Assembly: GCA_020740775.1 (NCBI GenBank)
Contig: JAHEWK010000005.1
Span: 1,488,001 to 1,552,000 of the forward strand
Length of the DNA stretch: 64,000 nt
Reading direction: 5' to 3'
Origin: Ilyonectria destructans
Lineage: Eukaryota; Ascomycota; Sordariomycetes; Hypocreales; Nectriaceae
Position 1 is the first letter of the stretch; every line of letters starts with the position of its first letter. The position numbers were made by a program, and so were the translations under genes. The notes below the pieces were generated by a model. That model was given only the letters and a program-made list of their open reading frames with translations, was not told where the DNA came from and made no database searches. Positions 46,302 through 57,800 of the stretch are shown piece after piece.

Positions 46302-46420
46302 ACATACAACACCGGGCATTCGCCGGTCGTCACCGACCCGACTACTACTCCAGCGGTCGCCAGGTTGACTAAGGGAGAGCGGACGGGATCCCGTATTTTC
46401 TAGCGCCTGTGGTCGTATGT
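46302..46420 (-). rRNA. 5S ribosomal RNA gene
   Basis: A 119-nt minus-strand sequence starting ACATACGACC and ending GTTGTATGT, the pairing ends (helix I) of fungal 5S rRNA. The internal control region (GGGATCCCGTCCGCTCTCCC) and the GTAGTAGTCGGGTCGGTGACGACC arm are present. The helix II strands (CGCTAG and CTGGCG) pair with each other although both differ from the Neurospora form I recall, so the fold is kept. A T-run follows the 3' end on the minus strand, a normal polymerase III stop. Dispersed single 5S genes are typical of Pezizomycotina. Confidence 0.88.
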
Positions 46421-46580
46421 ACCAGATCTTGATGCCAATCAGCTTATATCGTCGACTTCGTGAGGTGTGGTACAAAGTACTTCTGAGTGGCCCGAAGCCC
46501 ATGTGGCTGGACCCGGGACAGTCGACTCCCTAATTGAGGCAACACAGAAAACCACCTACCCTATCGAATACCCTCTTCTA

Positions 46581-46690
46581 AACGGCGATGGCAATCGTCT
46601 CTCTTTGTCTCTACAAAATATATCTGTTTTGGATGTCATCTGGCTCGGATGGTGATACCTTAGTCGTCCTCCCCTATGACAAAGAATCTC
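46581..46690 (+). pseudogene. Relic of a BTB-domain gene start
   Basis: About 110 bp align by eye with 50069-50178, the start of the BTB gene: both carry a TCTCTTTG block, TCTGTTT, GATGG(T/C)GATACCTT and (G/A)TC(G/A)TCCTCCCCTAT. The position equal to the start codon reads ATA instead of ATG and the frame then breaks. No similarity is evident further right. It lies 155 bp from the 3' end of the GNAT-ankyrin gene. Confidence 0.65.
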
Positions 46691-46844
46691 CAGATGCCAG
46701 GGGATGACTCTGAAGAAGAGCTGAAAGAATAATTCAAGGAGGAGCTCGAGGAAGACTTAGTTGGGGCAGAAGAGTACAAAAGAGATATCGTCAGACAGTA
46801 ATTGTAATCACAGCCATAATCTTAACCATGTTAATACCCGCCCT

Positions 46845-48949
46845 TTACCTGTCTATATCTCTCCCAAATATATCGACATAACGAACAGTAGAAACCCTCT
46901 TGTATCCACACATGCCAGAGACGAAACCGAACTCGTGGTCATTCCGGCAGGTGGCCAGGCCCTTGATATCTTCCTCAAACACATTCATGTGCTCTCCATC
47001 TCCAGCCCATTCGTCCTGGGCCATTGCCCTCTCAAAAATCATCGTGGCCGCAGCGGCCACAGTTCCGCCCCTTTGGAGGTAAGTCTTCGTCACTGGTGGC
47101 CACTCGCTGGTTTTGTTACGCCACAAGTCCAGGACATTCCTTTCGCTCGGTAAATTATTCTCCCTGAGACAACGAGCAATGTAGTCGCACATATTTGTAA
47201 AGCCCTCTCTCATCGATTTGTTGGTCTTCAGATTTTCTCGTACCGAGGGGCTGAGATGCTCGAGGAAATCTTCGTTGGAACTGACCCAATCTGGACCGCT
47301 ATAATCTAGCTCGTGGGCTAGAAAGTCATAATTGATTTCAGCCTGGCACAATAATGCTAATAGCATCCTGGGGCTCAGGAATCCTCCAATGCACTGGCCA
47401 CAAGTGCAGCCATACTTCAGTCGCAACGTGTTGGAAATATTGCTTAGCTGTTCCTCTATAGCTGATGCAGTTGTCTCTGTGTCAAAATCCGTGGACTCGC
47501 TGGGGTAGAATATATCAGTGCTTGTAAGTGCAGCTAGGCACGTAACATCTGATCGTCCAAAGCCCTCGAATTTATCTGACATCCCAAACGTCGTCCTCCG
47601 CAGCTCCATATCACTCCGCAAGGCTTCAGCCGGAGTATAGCCTTCCATGTTGCGAATACTAGCGAGCTGAGGCAAATTGGACTGGATGAGATCAACTGCT
47701 TCTGTCTTGCGGCTCATGGCGGCTATGTGAAGGATGGTGTTGCCCTTCTTATCGGTAGATAATACTGTTGGCTCTTCCATCGCAACTCGAAACCTCTCTT
47801 CAATTTCCCTCACGCATTGGGCTCCAGTCATTGAGGGGTCAGATAGGGTGGTCATGATGACTTCCATGTCATCAGACATGACCTCTTGCTGTTTTTGGAT
47901 ATCCGGCGTATCAATGTCTTGAGTGGCAGCCAGACTTCGTGAAGGATGGCTACTATCATCTGCGAATGCAAGCCATGTGGAGGTACCGACTCTCCGGAAA
48001 CCAATTGATCGGAAGAATTGCTCGCCAATTGTTGCTTCGATTCTTGCTTTCTCCTCCTCGTCCACGTCGTCTAAGGGACCGGCATAACTCGGCTGAGCAA
48101 AGGCAAAGAACTTTGTCGACTTGCGCCTAGTCTCATCCAAGACGGCCTGAACGATTTTCGCCGCGATTCCTTGACGACGCCACGAGGGATTGACACTGAT
48201 ATTTCCAAAGAGGAGAATATCACCTCTGTCAAGCTCTTGGCCCCATATCCCAGTTCCCTTTTTGATCTCATGCTCGTAGTGCTCTCGGCGGAGGCGGCCG
48301 TATCTGTCGAATAGGTCGGACCCGAGCGCCGAGGTTTCTTCACTCGGTTCCTCTATCTCATTCGAAAAGTCATTTCGTATCCGACCGCGCCGGATCAACT
48401 TGGCATCACACTGCGCGACTTGAGTCGTCCCCACGTTGGCAAAGGCGTCGATTTGCTCTAACCACTCCTACTCTGCAAATTCATCGAACTGCGAACCAAA
48501 GTCGTCTTCGTCAGATTCACAATGTTCATTTTCGGAATCCACACTGTCGGAATCGGAGCCTAGGAGCTCATCATTTTGTTCGTCACGAATGCCGTCGGCA
48601 TCCAGAGGGTCATGTCCCTCATCGCCGTTCTCGTCACTGAACGGAAGCAAATTAGCGTTGCGTCAAGGCACAAAATGCCAACAAGTGACCATATCGCAAC
48701 TTACGTCGAGGTTTCTAATGCATCAGCTTCGTCACCATCCATACACCCTAATAGCTTTGCCATCTGGCGATAATATTCAGCTGTCTTTGGGGCGTTCTTG
48801 GCAGCTTTAGAAGTTGAGCGCAGCTTGACGGTAATCCGAATACCATGTCCTTGTTTCTGTGTTTCCACTTGAGACCATTTGCGTGTCTTGGAAGGGGCAG
48901 CGCCGCCTTCGCTTCCATCAAGACTACGCTGTCGCTTGGTGCTACTCAT
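46845..48949 (-). pseudogene. GNAT-ankyrin fusion gene with an in-frame TAG
   Basis: Two exons, 48949-48705 and 48636-46845, would give a 678-codon frame interrupted once by TAG at 48470-48468 (codon 138). Coding sense continues in the same frame on both sides (...FGSQFDEFAE, then EWLEQIDAFANVG...). Layout: basic Lys/Ser-rich N-terminus, acidic linker, GNAT domain (LLFGNISVNPSWRRQGIAAK with the acetyl-CoA loop, then EQFFRSIGFRRVGTSTWLAF), an ankyrin-like segment (DKKGNTILHIAAMSRKTEAV, NMEGYTPAEAL), and a Cys-containing helical C-terminus (YGCTCGQCIGGF). The stop may be a point mutation. Alternatively a 75-nt intron with a weak GTGGAT donor could remove it together with the acidic stretch, leaving a working protein. 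GNAT domains joined to ankyrin-type repeats are known in fungal hypothetical proteins; function unknown. Confidence 0.7.
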
Positions 48950-50109
48950 GATGCTGCGTGATACAAAACAATAGAGATCAAACAGAGACGACTGGGGAGA
49001 ATGGAATTGAAGAAGATAGATCGTGGTGGTGAGAGACGGGGTGGGAATCGCTGCTGTCAAATTTGGGCATGAAGTTCCTCAACTTAAGTTAAGTTGAAAT
49101 CAGCCTTGCGAGCAGAACCTGGCCAAAATTTAGGCAGCCACAGAGCTTTCTGTGTTGGCTCCAACACGGATCATTTGCCGTGGTTGGTTGAGTGAAACCA
49201 GTTCGGCCGCAACAGAGTCGGCCAAGGCTGTGCTCACCAGCTATGCGCAATCCTCTCGAATCAGAGACGGCTTTCGATTTAGCCTTATTAGATCGGTGCC
49301 GCTTTGGGGGCAGTCTGAAACTCGCAAGGCACAAAAGACACGGCCATCCACATCTGTGATGCAATCATCATTGAGATACGGGTATAAACAGTGGGAGGAC
49401 AATAATTGGGGCCGGAAGCGTCGTCCTGCAGGGATAGGGCCTATGCCAGCCTTTGACCTCCCCATCCTATCCATCCCATATTCACAGGTGCGTCCGCTGA
49501 TCGTGCAGACGCTGGTATCGATGCTTATTAGAGAGACAAGAGTCAGTTGACAACTAAGTCACCCGCTGTTCACTTTGATGGATTATTTGTGCAAAAATAA
49601 ACCTCGTTGCGTACCCAATAACAGAGAAATGCTGCTAGGCGCATTGATTCGAGCCATGAGCCTATCATCCCTTTTCGCGCGGGCGAAGAAGTCACGGCCT
49701 AATCTCGACGCATGTTCTTATTTTATTGCCTAATCCTAATGTGTTGCACCAAGTAACTTATGATAGATCCGATACGTTCAATTTGATCAGAGCAATAGGG
49801 ATCAAAGCGATGATGATGATGTTAATAATTGCTTTTGGCCCAGATGGACCGGGCTGATCAAAGAGGGGTTTCCTGACACCCCTTCTGACTAAGGTCATGC
49901 ATGATATCAATCTATCAGAGGTCTCGTAATACAGGGTCATCTTCCAACAACTTAGAGGTGGTAGGCTGAGCGCTCCAAGACTCACGTGAGTGGCTTGGAA
50001 ACCTCCAACTCCAGAAACGAGGCAACTCCAGATAATCATCCACCTGCTCCATCACCTATCTGCTGATAAACAGCTATCGCAATCTGCTCTCTTTGCCTCG
50101 CTACCCAAC
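48950..50109. other. Divergent interval before the BTB gene
   Basis: 1.16 kb without a supported gene. A 132-codon plus frame at 49152-49550 lacks an ATG near its start and has no splice partner. Confidence 0.45.
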
Positions 50110-51194
50110 ATGTCTGTTTCAGATTTCATCATTGACCCAGATGGCGATACCTTGATCATCCTCCCCTATATCGAAGAAGCTGTCGGTGCTGAGGATAACA
50201 CGACGAAACCCAGCAAGGCGACCGAGAAACACCCCGAGTACCACTTCAAGGTCTCCATGAAACATCTTGAACTGGCTTCACGCCGTGCGAAAGCGATGTT
50301 TACGGGAGGCTACAAAGAAGCCAGGCCAACGGAAGTCGATGGCCTCCGTCATTGGAAATTCGAACCCCTGTTCGATCCAGACGCCTTCATTACCGTATTA
50401 AAGATCATTCATGGGCAAACCCAGAATTTCCCGCGAAAAGTGTCAATCGGGCAGATGGCTGAGATCGCGAGCATTGTCGATGATCTAGAGTGCCAAGGGG
50501 CCGTCTGGTTTTTTGTCAAGATGTGGATGCCTCATCTGAAGCATAAGCTTTCTCACCACAAATGCGACGAAAACCTCGCCAGGTGGATATTGATTGCCTA
50601 TGTGTTTCATGAACCAGAAGTATTCAAGTCCGCCACACACAGAGCGATATGTAGCAGCACAGGGCCTATCTCAACATTTGGCCTTCCCATCCGCCCCAAA
50701 ATCATAGGTCCGTTAGCTCGTATAGGTACCAGCATTTGATGCTCATCTACGATACAGATTCAATTGAGCTCGCAAGGCAAGACTCCATTGACAAATTGGT
50801 CTCCGCACTGTATAGTGAGGTGGACAAGTTGTGCGACGATGTGTCCCCTTGCGTACCTGGCTGCGGACCAATCTTACTTGGCTCGTTGATCGGAGACATG
50901 AAAAGAGCAAAGCTGTTCTCACCACGGCCATCGAGACCTTTCGACAACCTTGGCTTGGAGACGTTGCTAATGAAGGTACGAGGGTTTCAATCGACAAAGG
51001 TTTACTCGACCTCCAAATATGATAAATGGATGCCCGCGACACCATACTCGCGGCGAACAGATGAGGTCCCTGCATACCTACGAGAACATTGTTGCACTTT
51101 AAATCAACACGTCGCTTCTACATGCACATCGGTCGCGTCAGGAATTCAGGGCCTGGAACTCACAAGCTTCGTTAACGGTCCGCTCCACAGTTGA
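50110..51194 (+). CDS. BTB/POZ-domain protein
   Basis: Exons 50110-50707 and 50758-51194 are joined by a 50-nt intron (GTCCGT...GATACAG; the donor is unusual), rebuilding IRPKIIDSIELARQ; total 344 residues. The N-terminal 120 residues show the fungal BTB pattern: FIIDPDGDTLIILP, YHFKVSMKHLELASRRAKAM, FTGGYKEA, then FDPDAFITVLKIIHGQT and IASIVDDLECQGAVWFFVKM. BTB domains mediate dimerisation and adaptor functions; proteins with a lone N-terminal BTB and a helical tail are a large, fast-evolving family in filamentous fungi. The second half (ILLGSLIGDMKRAKLFSPRP) matches what I expect of that family. It appears intact, unlike its neighbours. A related relic lies at 46581-46690. Confidence 0.78.
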
Positions 51195-51278
51195 AAGGCC
51201 GGAACTTCGGCGAATATGGTTGGATTATGGGAGGAAGAAAATTCTCAGAACATTGCTGTCTATTAGATGCTTCACCAT

Positions 51279-51309
<31 letters not shown>

Positions 51310-52090
51310 AGAAAAGAAAGAAGAAAGGGAGTACAGAACCATGGTATTTAGTCTCTAATTCGTCGCTTCAGTACTCTCTAACATCAAGACAACTGCTTGG
51401 CAAGATCCTGATCGAACCTACCCAAATCCTGACAAATTATTTATTTTCTCAGTCACCCATGATCAGTCAGACCAGATCAAGCATATTGACTTCTTCCATT
51501 TCTCTCTATTATTCAATATCCTACACACATCTTCCACATCCGCTGTACTTCCGTTGTCTCTTTCTCTGTGTGCGCGCAAAACGAGCCTCCAAACATCGAG
51601 AGGCTCCTTGGTCCAACACAGCGTGCATACCATCTCGGCGTTTCGGATCATCAAAATCCATCCCGAGCAACAAGGTCAAACTGCCCCCCTTCGCTATGCA
51701 TGTCCATCCACCATGTCTCCCTGCATGTAATGAACTGTCCCATTGCTCCGACGCACGAAACTCCGCAAAGAACCTGCTGGAAACCCCAAACAAAAAGAAA
51801 AACAGATAAAGAAAGGAATGAGATGGCCCATACATGACTGTGCCTCTGCACCAACTCATTGCCAATTCTCATCCCGTCAAGTGTTTGAGAATGGACCTCT
51901 GTAAAACAGTGACACCTTCACGCGCCCGTCTCCCAAAACTCCGCCATATGCTAGGACTTGTGAAGAACGTTACACAACTGCCAGGCACTTACCTCTGCAG
52001 TTCGTGGTGCCGATGATGGAAATGGCTATATATATATAAGTGATAGAACATTGGTGGCGGGGCAACCTGGGGATGCGAGTCGCAGCCCTC
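51195..52090. other. Spacer with G30 tract
   Basis: About 900 bp with a 30-G homopolymer, a pyrimidine-rich middle and a TA repeat near 52,030. No supported gene. Confidence 0.45.
51279..51308 (+). repeat. Homopolymer of 30 G
   Basis: Thirty consecutive G, preceded by CACCAT and followed by an A/G-rich stretch (AAGAAAAGAAAGAAGAAAGGG). The true length is uncertain in any assembly. Confidence 0.8.
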
Positions 52091-54865
52091 TCACCACATA
52101 TCGTCCCGCCCGTCCCTTCCGTCCCGTCCGTCGTGTCGGTGATCATCCCCCCCATTGTCGTGATATTGATAGTATTCCTTTGATCCCTGACCATAGCCGT
52201 CAGACCCGTCGTAGTTGTAGCCATTGTTGTGATCATTTCCGTGCTCATCCTCATATATCTGAGCATCGTCAACATAATCCACCTCGTCGTTACCGCCAGA
52301 TTCTGCGTATTGCACCGCCGCCTAAAAGGAGGGTTAGTAAGGGCTTCATTGAATAGGCGGTCCAACACTCACCCGATGGTAGTCGAAGTTATAATTGTCA
52401 ATGGCTTCTTGTGAGTCCTGACCCTCCTGCATTTGCTGTTGCTCCAAGTACTCCTGTTCCTGCTGCTTTCGTCGAGCTTCCTCTTCAAGACGCTTTTGCT
52501 GAGGCGAGAGTGGGACATTCATCTGCGGGTGCATAGCTTGCACAATTGCAAGATAACTGTACATGAAGTTGCTGAGTAGGACCTGGCTGAGGAGCGATCG
52601 GCGTGGGTTGGCCAGTTTGATATGAGCCATTCGGTAAATAGCTCTCTCCTCCAGAAGGGGGAATCTTGTCCAGTGATAGTCCACGTCCGGCACCATGGGT
52701 TTGTACGCCGGTTCTTCGGGTACTTTGAGGTGGTGAGTCTTCTTTGAGTGCTTCTCCTTCTCTTCCTTCTTCTTGCTTCCACCGAATATAGATGAGAAGA
52801 TGTTCCCATCCTTCTCCTTCTTCGAATCACTCTTGCGGTGGCTTTCCTTCTTCCGCTCCTCCTGAAGCTTGCTGTCCGTGTTCTCGCGCTCCATGATTAG
52901 GCTTTCGCGACCCTTCATGCCGTTCTTATCGATAGATGTTTGTATCACATCCAACCTCACGTTGTCCTGAGCCTTTTCGACCAGTGACTTGGTCTTCGAC
53001 TTCTTATTCTCTTCCTTCTTCCTCTCCTTGTCATCCGCTCCGCTCTTGAACCATTTCCAAGCGCTGCTCGATTTCGTAGACACGTTGCTCGAGTCATCAT
53101 CCCGATCCTTCTTGGATTTCTTGTCGGGTTTCTTCTCCTCTTGAGTCATCGTCGGGATGAATGTCAGGCTGTCGGTACGGGCGGCTCCGCCACCTGGAAG
53201 AGGCGCAGGGTTTGCCGTTAGGTTGTCATTCAGGGATTGTCCTTGTGGATAAGAGGATCGGGAAGTATATTGCTGAGGCGATGATTGGGGAGCGGTCTGG
53301 CGACTTGCGTTGCGCCGGCTGGATCGTGGGGGAGGCTCGTCGACCGCCGGCTCCTGTTCAAGGGCCGCTTGAGACGATGATCTTTGAGGGAAAGACCTTG
53401 AGAGCGAGTCGTCTTCAGTGCCAGCTGGCTCTTCGGGGGTAGAGGTCTCGATGATTGGCACAGATGATGTTGATGATTTTCGAATCGGTAGCTGGTCCTG
53501 GAATGTCTCGGCAGGGGGGGGAGCGCTTGACTCCTGCGACGCTCCATCAAAGGGATCAAAGCCCCCAAGTGATTCTTGAGAAAACTTGTTCTGTCTCCTC
53601 ACGGAGCGATTCGGCCGTGAGTAATTTTCTGCCAGTGGTTCTGATTGTACTCTTGAGAGGCCGTGGCCTGGGGGTGCCTCAAGCGGAGATGTGGAACTTG
53701 ATTCAGCGGATTCACCATCAAAGTTACGATTTACTGCGCGCTTAGAGAAGGGTGTCCTCTCGCCGGAACGAATACTTCCACCCTTACGATATGTTGTGCG
53801 AGTAGAACGACGGAGACCCATTCCGGGTGCCACTGGGAGAATTGGCATGTCATCGACGCTGCCCTCCGGGCCTGCGGACCCCTGGGAGTCTTGTGTGAGC
53901 TTCTGCACGGCCTTGGTAGGATCCTTCACAAGTTCGTCAAGGCTGAGTTCGTGGCTTTGGTAGCTTCCTCGGGATCGCCGCCTGTCCAGTGCGTCGGCAC
54001 CATCGACATAGCCAACAGCTCCTCGCCCGCCAGAGTTGTCGATCTGGCGGGACAGCATCGATTTCTTTCGTCTCAGTCCTCCACCCGAGTCGCTCTGGCT
54101 AGAATCACCGTCCACGGAGAGAAAAGAGTCGCCGGACCTTCGTCGAATCGAGTGAACTCTTTTCTCCAGAAAAGACTTGAACTCTCCTGGCGCAAGTTCC
54201 GGGTGTACCCGCGCGGGCACCCATAAAAGCCTCGAGGGGTCGTTTTCGTCGTCGTCACCGCTGGGGGCTATCGCAGGCATGGCCATGAGGGACATTGGAG
54301 GCATATCGGGATCCTTGTTGTTTCCAACATCCATAGACAGACGCCTTAGCGCTTGCAGGTTGCTGAGTTCCTGGGCAATATCGTTTGGGTGTTCCATGTT
54401 GGGTAGAGAAAACGGCGAGTTTGAGGAATCGGCTTGAACATCGCGCAATGATAGAGTCGGGGAGAGGGGCGACTTGGGGGCTTGTTCGAATGAGTTACTT
54501 CGGTTGCTTATGCCCCTGTTCGGGAGTGGCTGAGATGTTTTGACGCCATATTCACCATTCATTGACATCATATCAAGGGGCTCCGTGACGGAGCGGGTGA
54601 GTGGCTTCCGGGGGTCGGGCGACAAACGATCGGGGGATAAAAAGTCATCTTGTTGCGGAGGCCGCGGGAGATGCTCCTGATAAGGCGATCCGCCGATGAA
54701 GCTCAGCGGCCGGCCTCCTTCGGATCCCGAGTCGTCGTCCTCACCGTAGAGGGTGCCGATAGCCTCGGTAACATGATGGCTAGGGTCGGAGATGGAGAGT
54801 TGACTTGTGTGACCGCGTCTGCTAGCGAAGCTGCCGCCAACATCGCCGCGGGGTCGAGATGAGGT
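52091..54865 (-). CDS. zds1: ZDS1-like protein (PP2A-Cdc55 regulator), 5' exon uncertain
   Basis: Zds proteins in yeast bind the PP2A regulatory subunit Cdc55 and control mitotic entry and exit and polarity. Exons 54865-52373 and 52321-52091 encode 907 residues. The first starts at an acceptor (CTGACCTTGACATGATCTGCAG), so a short first exon precedes it; ATGATG|GTGCGT at 55028-55023 is a phase-correct candidate. Near the N-terminus: SQLSISDPSHHVTEAIGTLY, then LLWVPARVHPELAPGEFKSF, a Zds N-terminal motif. The middle is Ser/Pro/Lys-rich and disordered. The Zds C-terminal domain, about 730-785 of the stated part, is clear: WTRFPLLEERAIYRMAHIKL and LLSQVLLSNFMYSYLAIVQA. A Gln/Glu coil and an Asp/Gly/Asn tail ending in GRDGRDGRDDMW close it. 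Confidence 0.88.
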
Positions 54866-57800
54866 CTGCAGATCATGTCAAGGTCAGCAAGGGTCGCGAT
54901 GGGGAATCCACGTGAAGGGCAACGATGACGCAGCAGAATGTCATCGGAGGCGTGAGAGGTCGAACGCCATCGATGCCGACCAGAGAGCACGCGAGCTGGG
55001 AGTTGGGTATGATAAGACGCACCATCATCGACGGCTGGGGAGGGACCTCAGCGGAGGCCAAGACACCAACGGGAGCCTGTCCAGATTCCTGGCTTGGCTG
55101 TCAAATGGGTTCTTGGAGGTTGTCGGCGCTATCATGGGCATGCGGGCACCACGGCTCGGGCGGCGCGACGGGAGGCAGTTGTCGAGAAGTCGGAGTTGGG
55201 AGAGGTTCAATCACCTCCTGAGTCGGTGTCCTCGCGGAGCCTGTCGTCGCATGGGGAGGAGGCGCCAAGGGAGGAGAGCCGCTGGTTTGGACGTAGGCCG
55301 TCAAGGGACCCTTGGCATCAAGCCGCACGCGGATGACGCTCGAGATGGCGGGGTGTCGTGTCTGTGAAGGCCTTCGAGAAAGACGCAGTTTGGGCTTGGC
55401 TGGGCTGGGCGTTGGCGGAGACAGAGAGCGGCGAGATAGGTACGCTGGGTTAGTTCGTCGAGGCGCCCAAGGCAAGATAGGTAGGTCGGTCGGTACCACA
55501 TCGAGTGTTTCCCCGGGCCGCAATCAAAGGGTGGTGGCCAGGGCATAAACGTGTCACGTGGCGTCGTCAGAGCGGTTGCCAGCAGGCTGTTCCACTGCAT
55601 CACAGTGCCATCTGGCGCTAGAAATGGCGCCCGTCGCTGCCCGTGAATGGTTCAGAGGCCCACGGCCTCCTGTATTCGCCCGAATCGCCCCCAAGGGCCC
55701 CCTACTTCTCCACTAACGGGCTCCGTTACCATTCTGGAGGGTGCTCCCCTGCCAGGGTTCGGGGCTCTCCATGCACCTAACTTTAAAACGGGCTACCAGC
55801 TACGCTACATAACCCTGAGTCTGAGCCTGAGTCTGAGTCTGTGATGCAACAGCGATGTGCCAAGATCAACGAAGTGCAGAAAGCCCAAGCCCAAGCTCGA
55901 GCCCTGGAGACGGACGGCCTGGAGATGCGGTCGTGGCAGCAGCCCTTCCGGGGCATGGATTATTGAGGCCGACGTCTGGTACATGGATCCCCTCCCCCTG
56001 GAATATAGGCGATCCTTCACTCTTAGATGGCGTACGCACTTCGTACCGGACCCGAGTTACATGCATGGCAGGTCAACAAGTGTGGTATGGATGGGGGCAG
56101 AGACATTTGAAGGATGGATGAATGGACGAATGGATGGACGGCTTCTGCTGATCATCAGGTGGGCTAAGGAGAATGCAGGCTGTATCACGGGGAGTTGGCG
56201 CCATTGCAACACATCACCTTGTGACGGCGCCTCTCTTCTCGGCGCGCGCCTACCACTCCTCCGCTGACAGTCAGCGTGTCTCAACCAGAGGTGTATCCCA
56301 AGATGGATACGATGCAAATACATTCGAAAGTGCGACGGCACACACACGACATGCCGCCGGACGCACGTAGGCTTTGTCTCCCGCTTATGCAGCGGACACT
56401 GCGGACATTGCAGACAACCCTGACCTCCCATACAGGCAGGCCGGCATGTCAATCGCGTTCCAGAGTAGGTATGCTGCTTCTCATACCAGGCACACGACAC
56501 CACGCCCACAGACACACATGCCTCGTCTACAGACCGCCGCTGGCTGAGCCTCTACACACACCATCCCCACAAGTATCCCAACCTGAAGAGAGTGGATTGA
56601 TGCCCTGGCGCCTCCGTCCGGGCTGGTGCAGGAAGCGGCGGCAGACCTGGCAGCGCGGCCCACTTGCATCTCAAAAGACCTTGATAGCCAGCCTTGGGTT
56701 GTGGCTCCAAGCCGCGATCGTCGCCGTGTTACACACCAATCCTTTGCTTCCCGTAACAAGCAAGTCCTTGTCTATATTCTCCCTTTCCAAGCCTTAACTC
56801 GTCCTCTTAATGCTGCTAAGATCTGGACCACTCTGTTCTGGGCGGCACACTCGGGTCTGGGTCTGGATCTGGGCCTGGGTCTGCGGCAACCCCGCCACAA
56901 TGCCCACAGCGCCCACAACCCGGTGGCTTCAGCTAAAGTCGCACCACTCCACTTGTGTCTCCTTGCCTCTCCTGGCCATGGTCTCCTATTCCAAGCGCCC
57001 TCGTCATTTCTTTAAGCGGCCAGGTCCACCAACCAGAGCTTGTCTCACTGGGCTTCGCAGCTCACAACCCATGGCTGGTGATATTCGATGTAGTCACTTG
57101 CCATCTCACCTTTTTCCTGCTGGTTTCGGCCCCTGCCGAGCTGTGAAATCTGCAGGGCTGCAATCCCTCACCATCCATGTTGTGTGGACGTTTAAGTGAG
57201 TCTGCTGTCAGAGGCTGGTGCCCTGTTGGTTCCCCACCTGGAAATGTTGGCGCAACCAGTCCCGTCCGTGTAGGGTAGCTGCCATCCAAGAGGGATGCTA
57301 TAAGAACAGTCTATTTACGGGCTGTTTTTTTTTATGCGGTTTGTATTTTTGCTTGGTCTGGGTTTAAAACTTTATCAATTTTGCAATCATCATACCACGT
57401 TGAGTAGATGTGAGGTTTGCTGTGCCCTTGTTGCTGACTTACACAACGTAAGAGCTTGCTAACAGCTTGGACATGTTTACTACTACACATATGCACTACT
57501 TCAATATCATCATTGTTCACTCGGTGATAGAACTCTACTCGGAAACAATCCGAATTTAGCGCTCCTCATTCGAACCTGACTATATCTACTAGTAAAATAG
57601 AAGGACACAGAGCCAAAGCCATTACACAACTCCAACATCCCAGGTTCTAACTTACACATGTTCAAGTATATTAAGAGACCCTAATGTCAAGAGGAGAACC
57701 ATCGGGCGACGCAGAAAATGAGAACCAACGAAATTCGATTGTGCCGTCGATTATGGGCCGATAAAACATATATGGGACGATAGACATTTCCGAGTTGGTA

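Noticed and set aside
49152..49550. 132-codon plus-strand frame before the BTB gene
   Set aside because: First codon is not ATG, there is no splice support, and the composition is ordinary non-coding.
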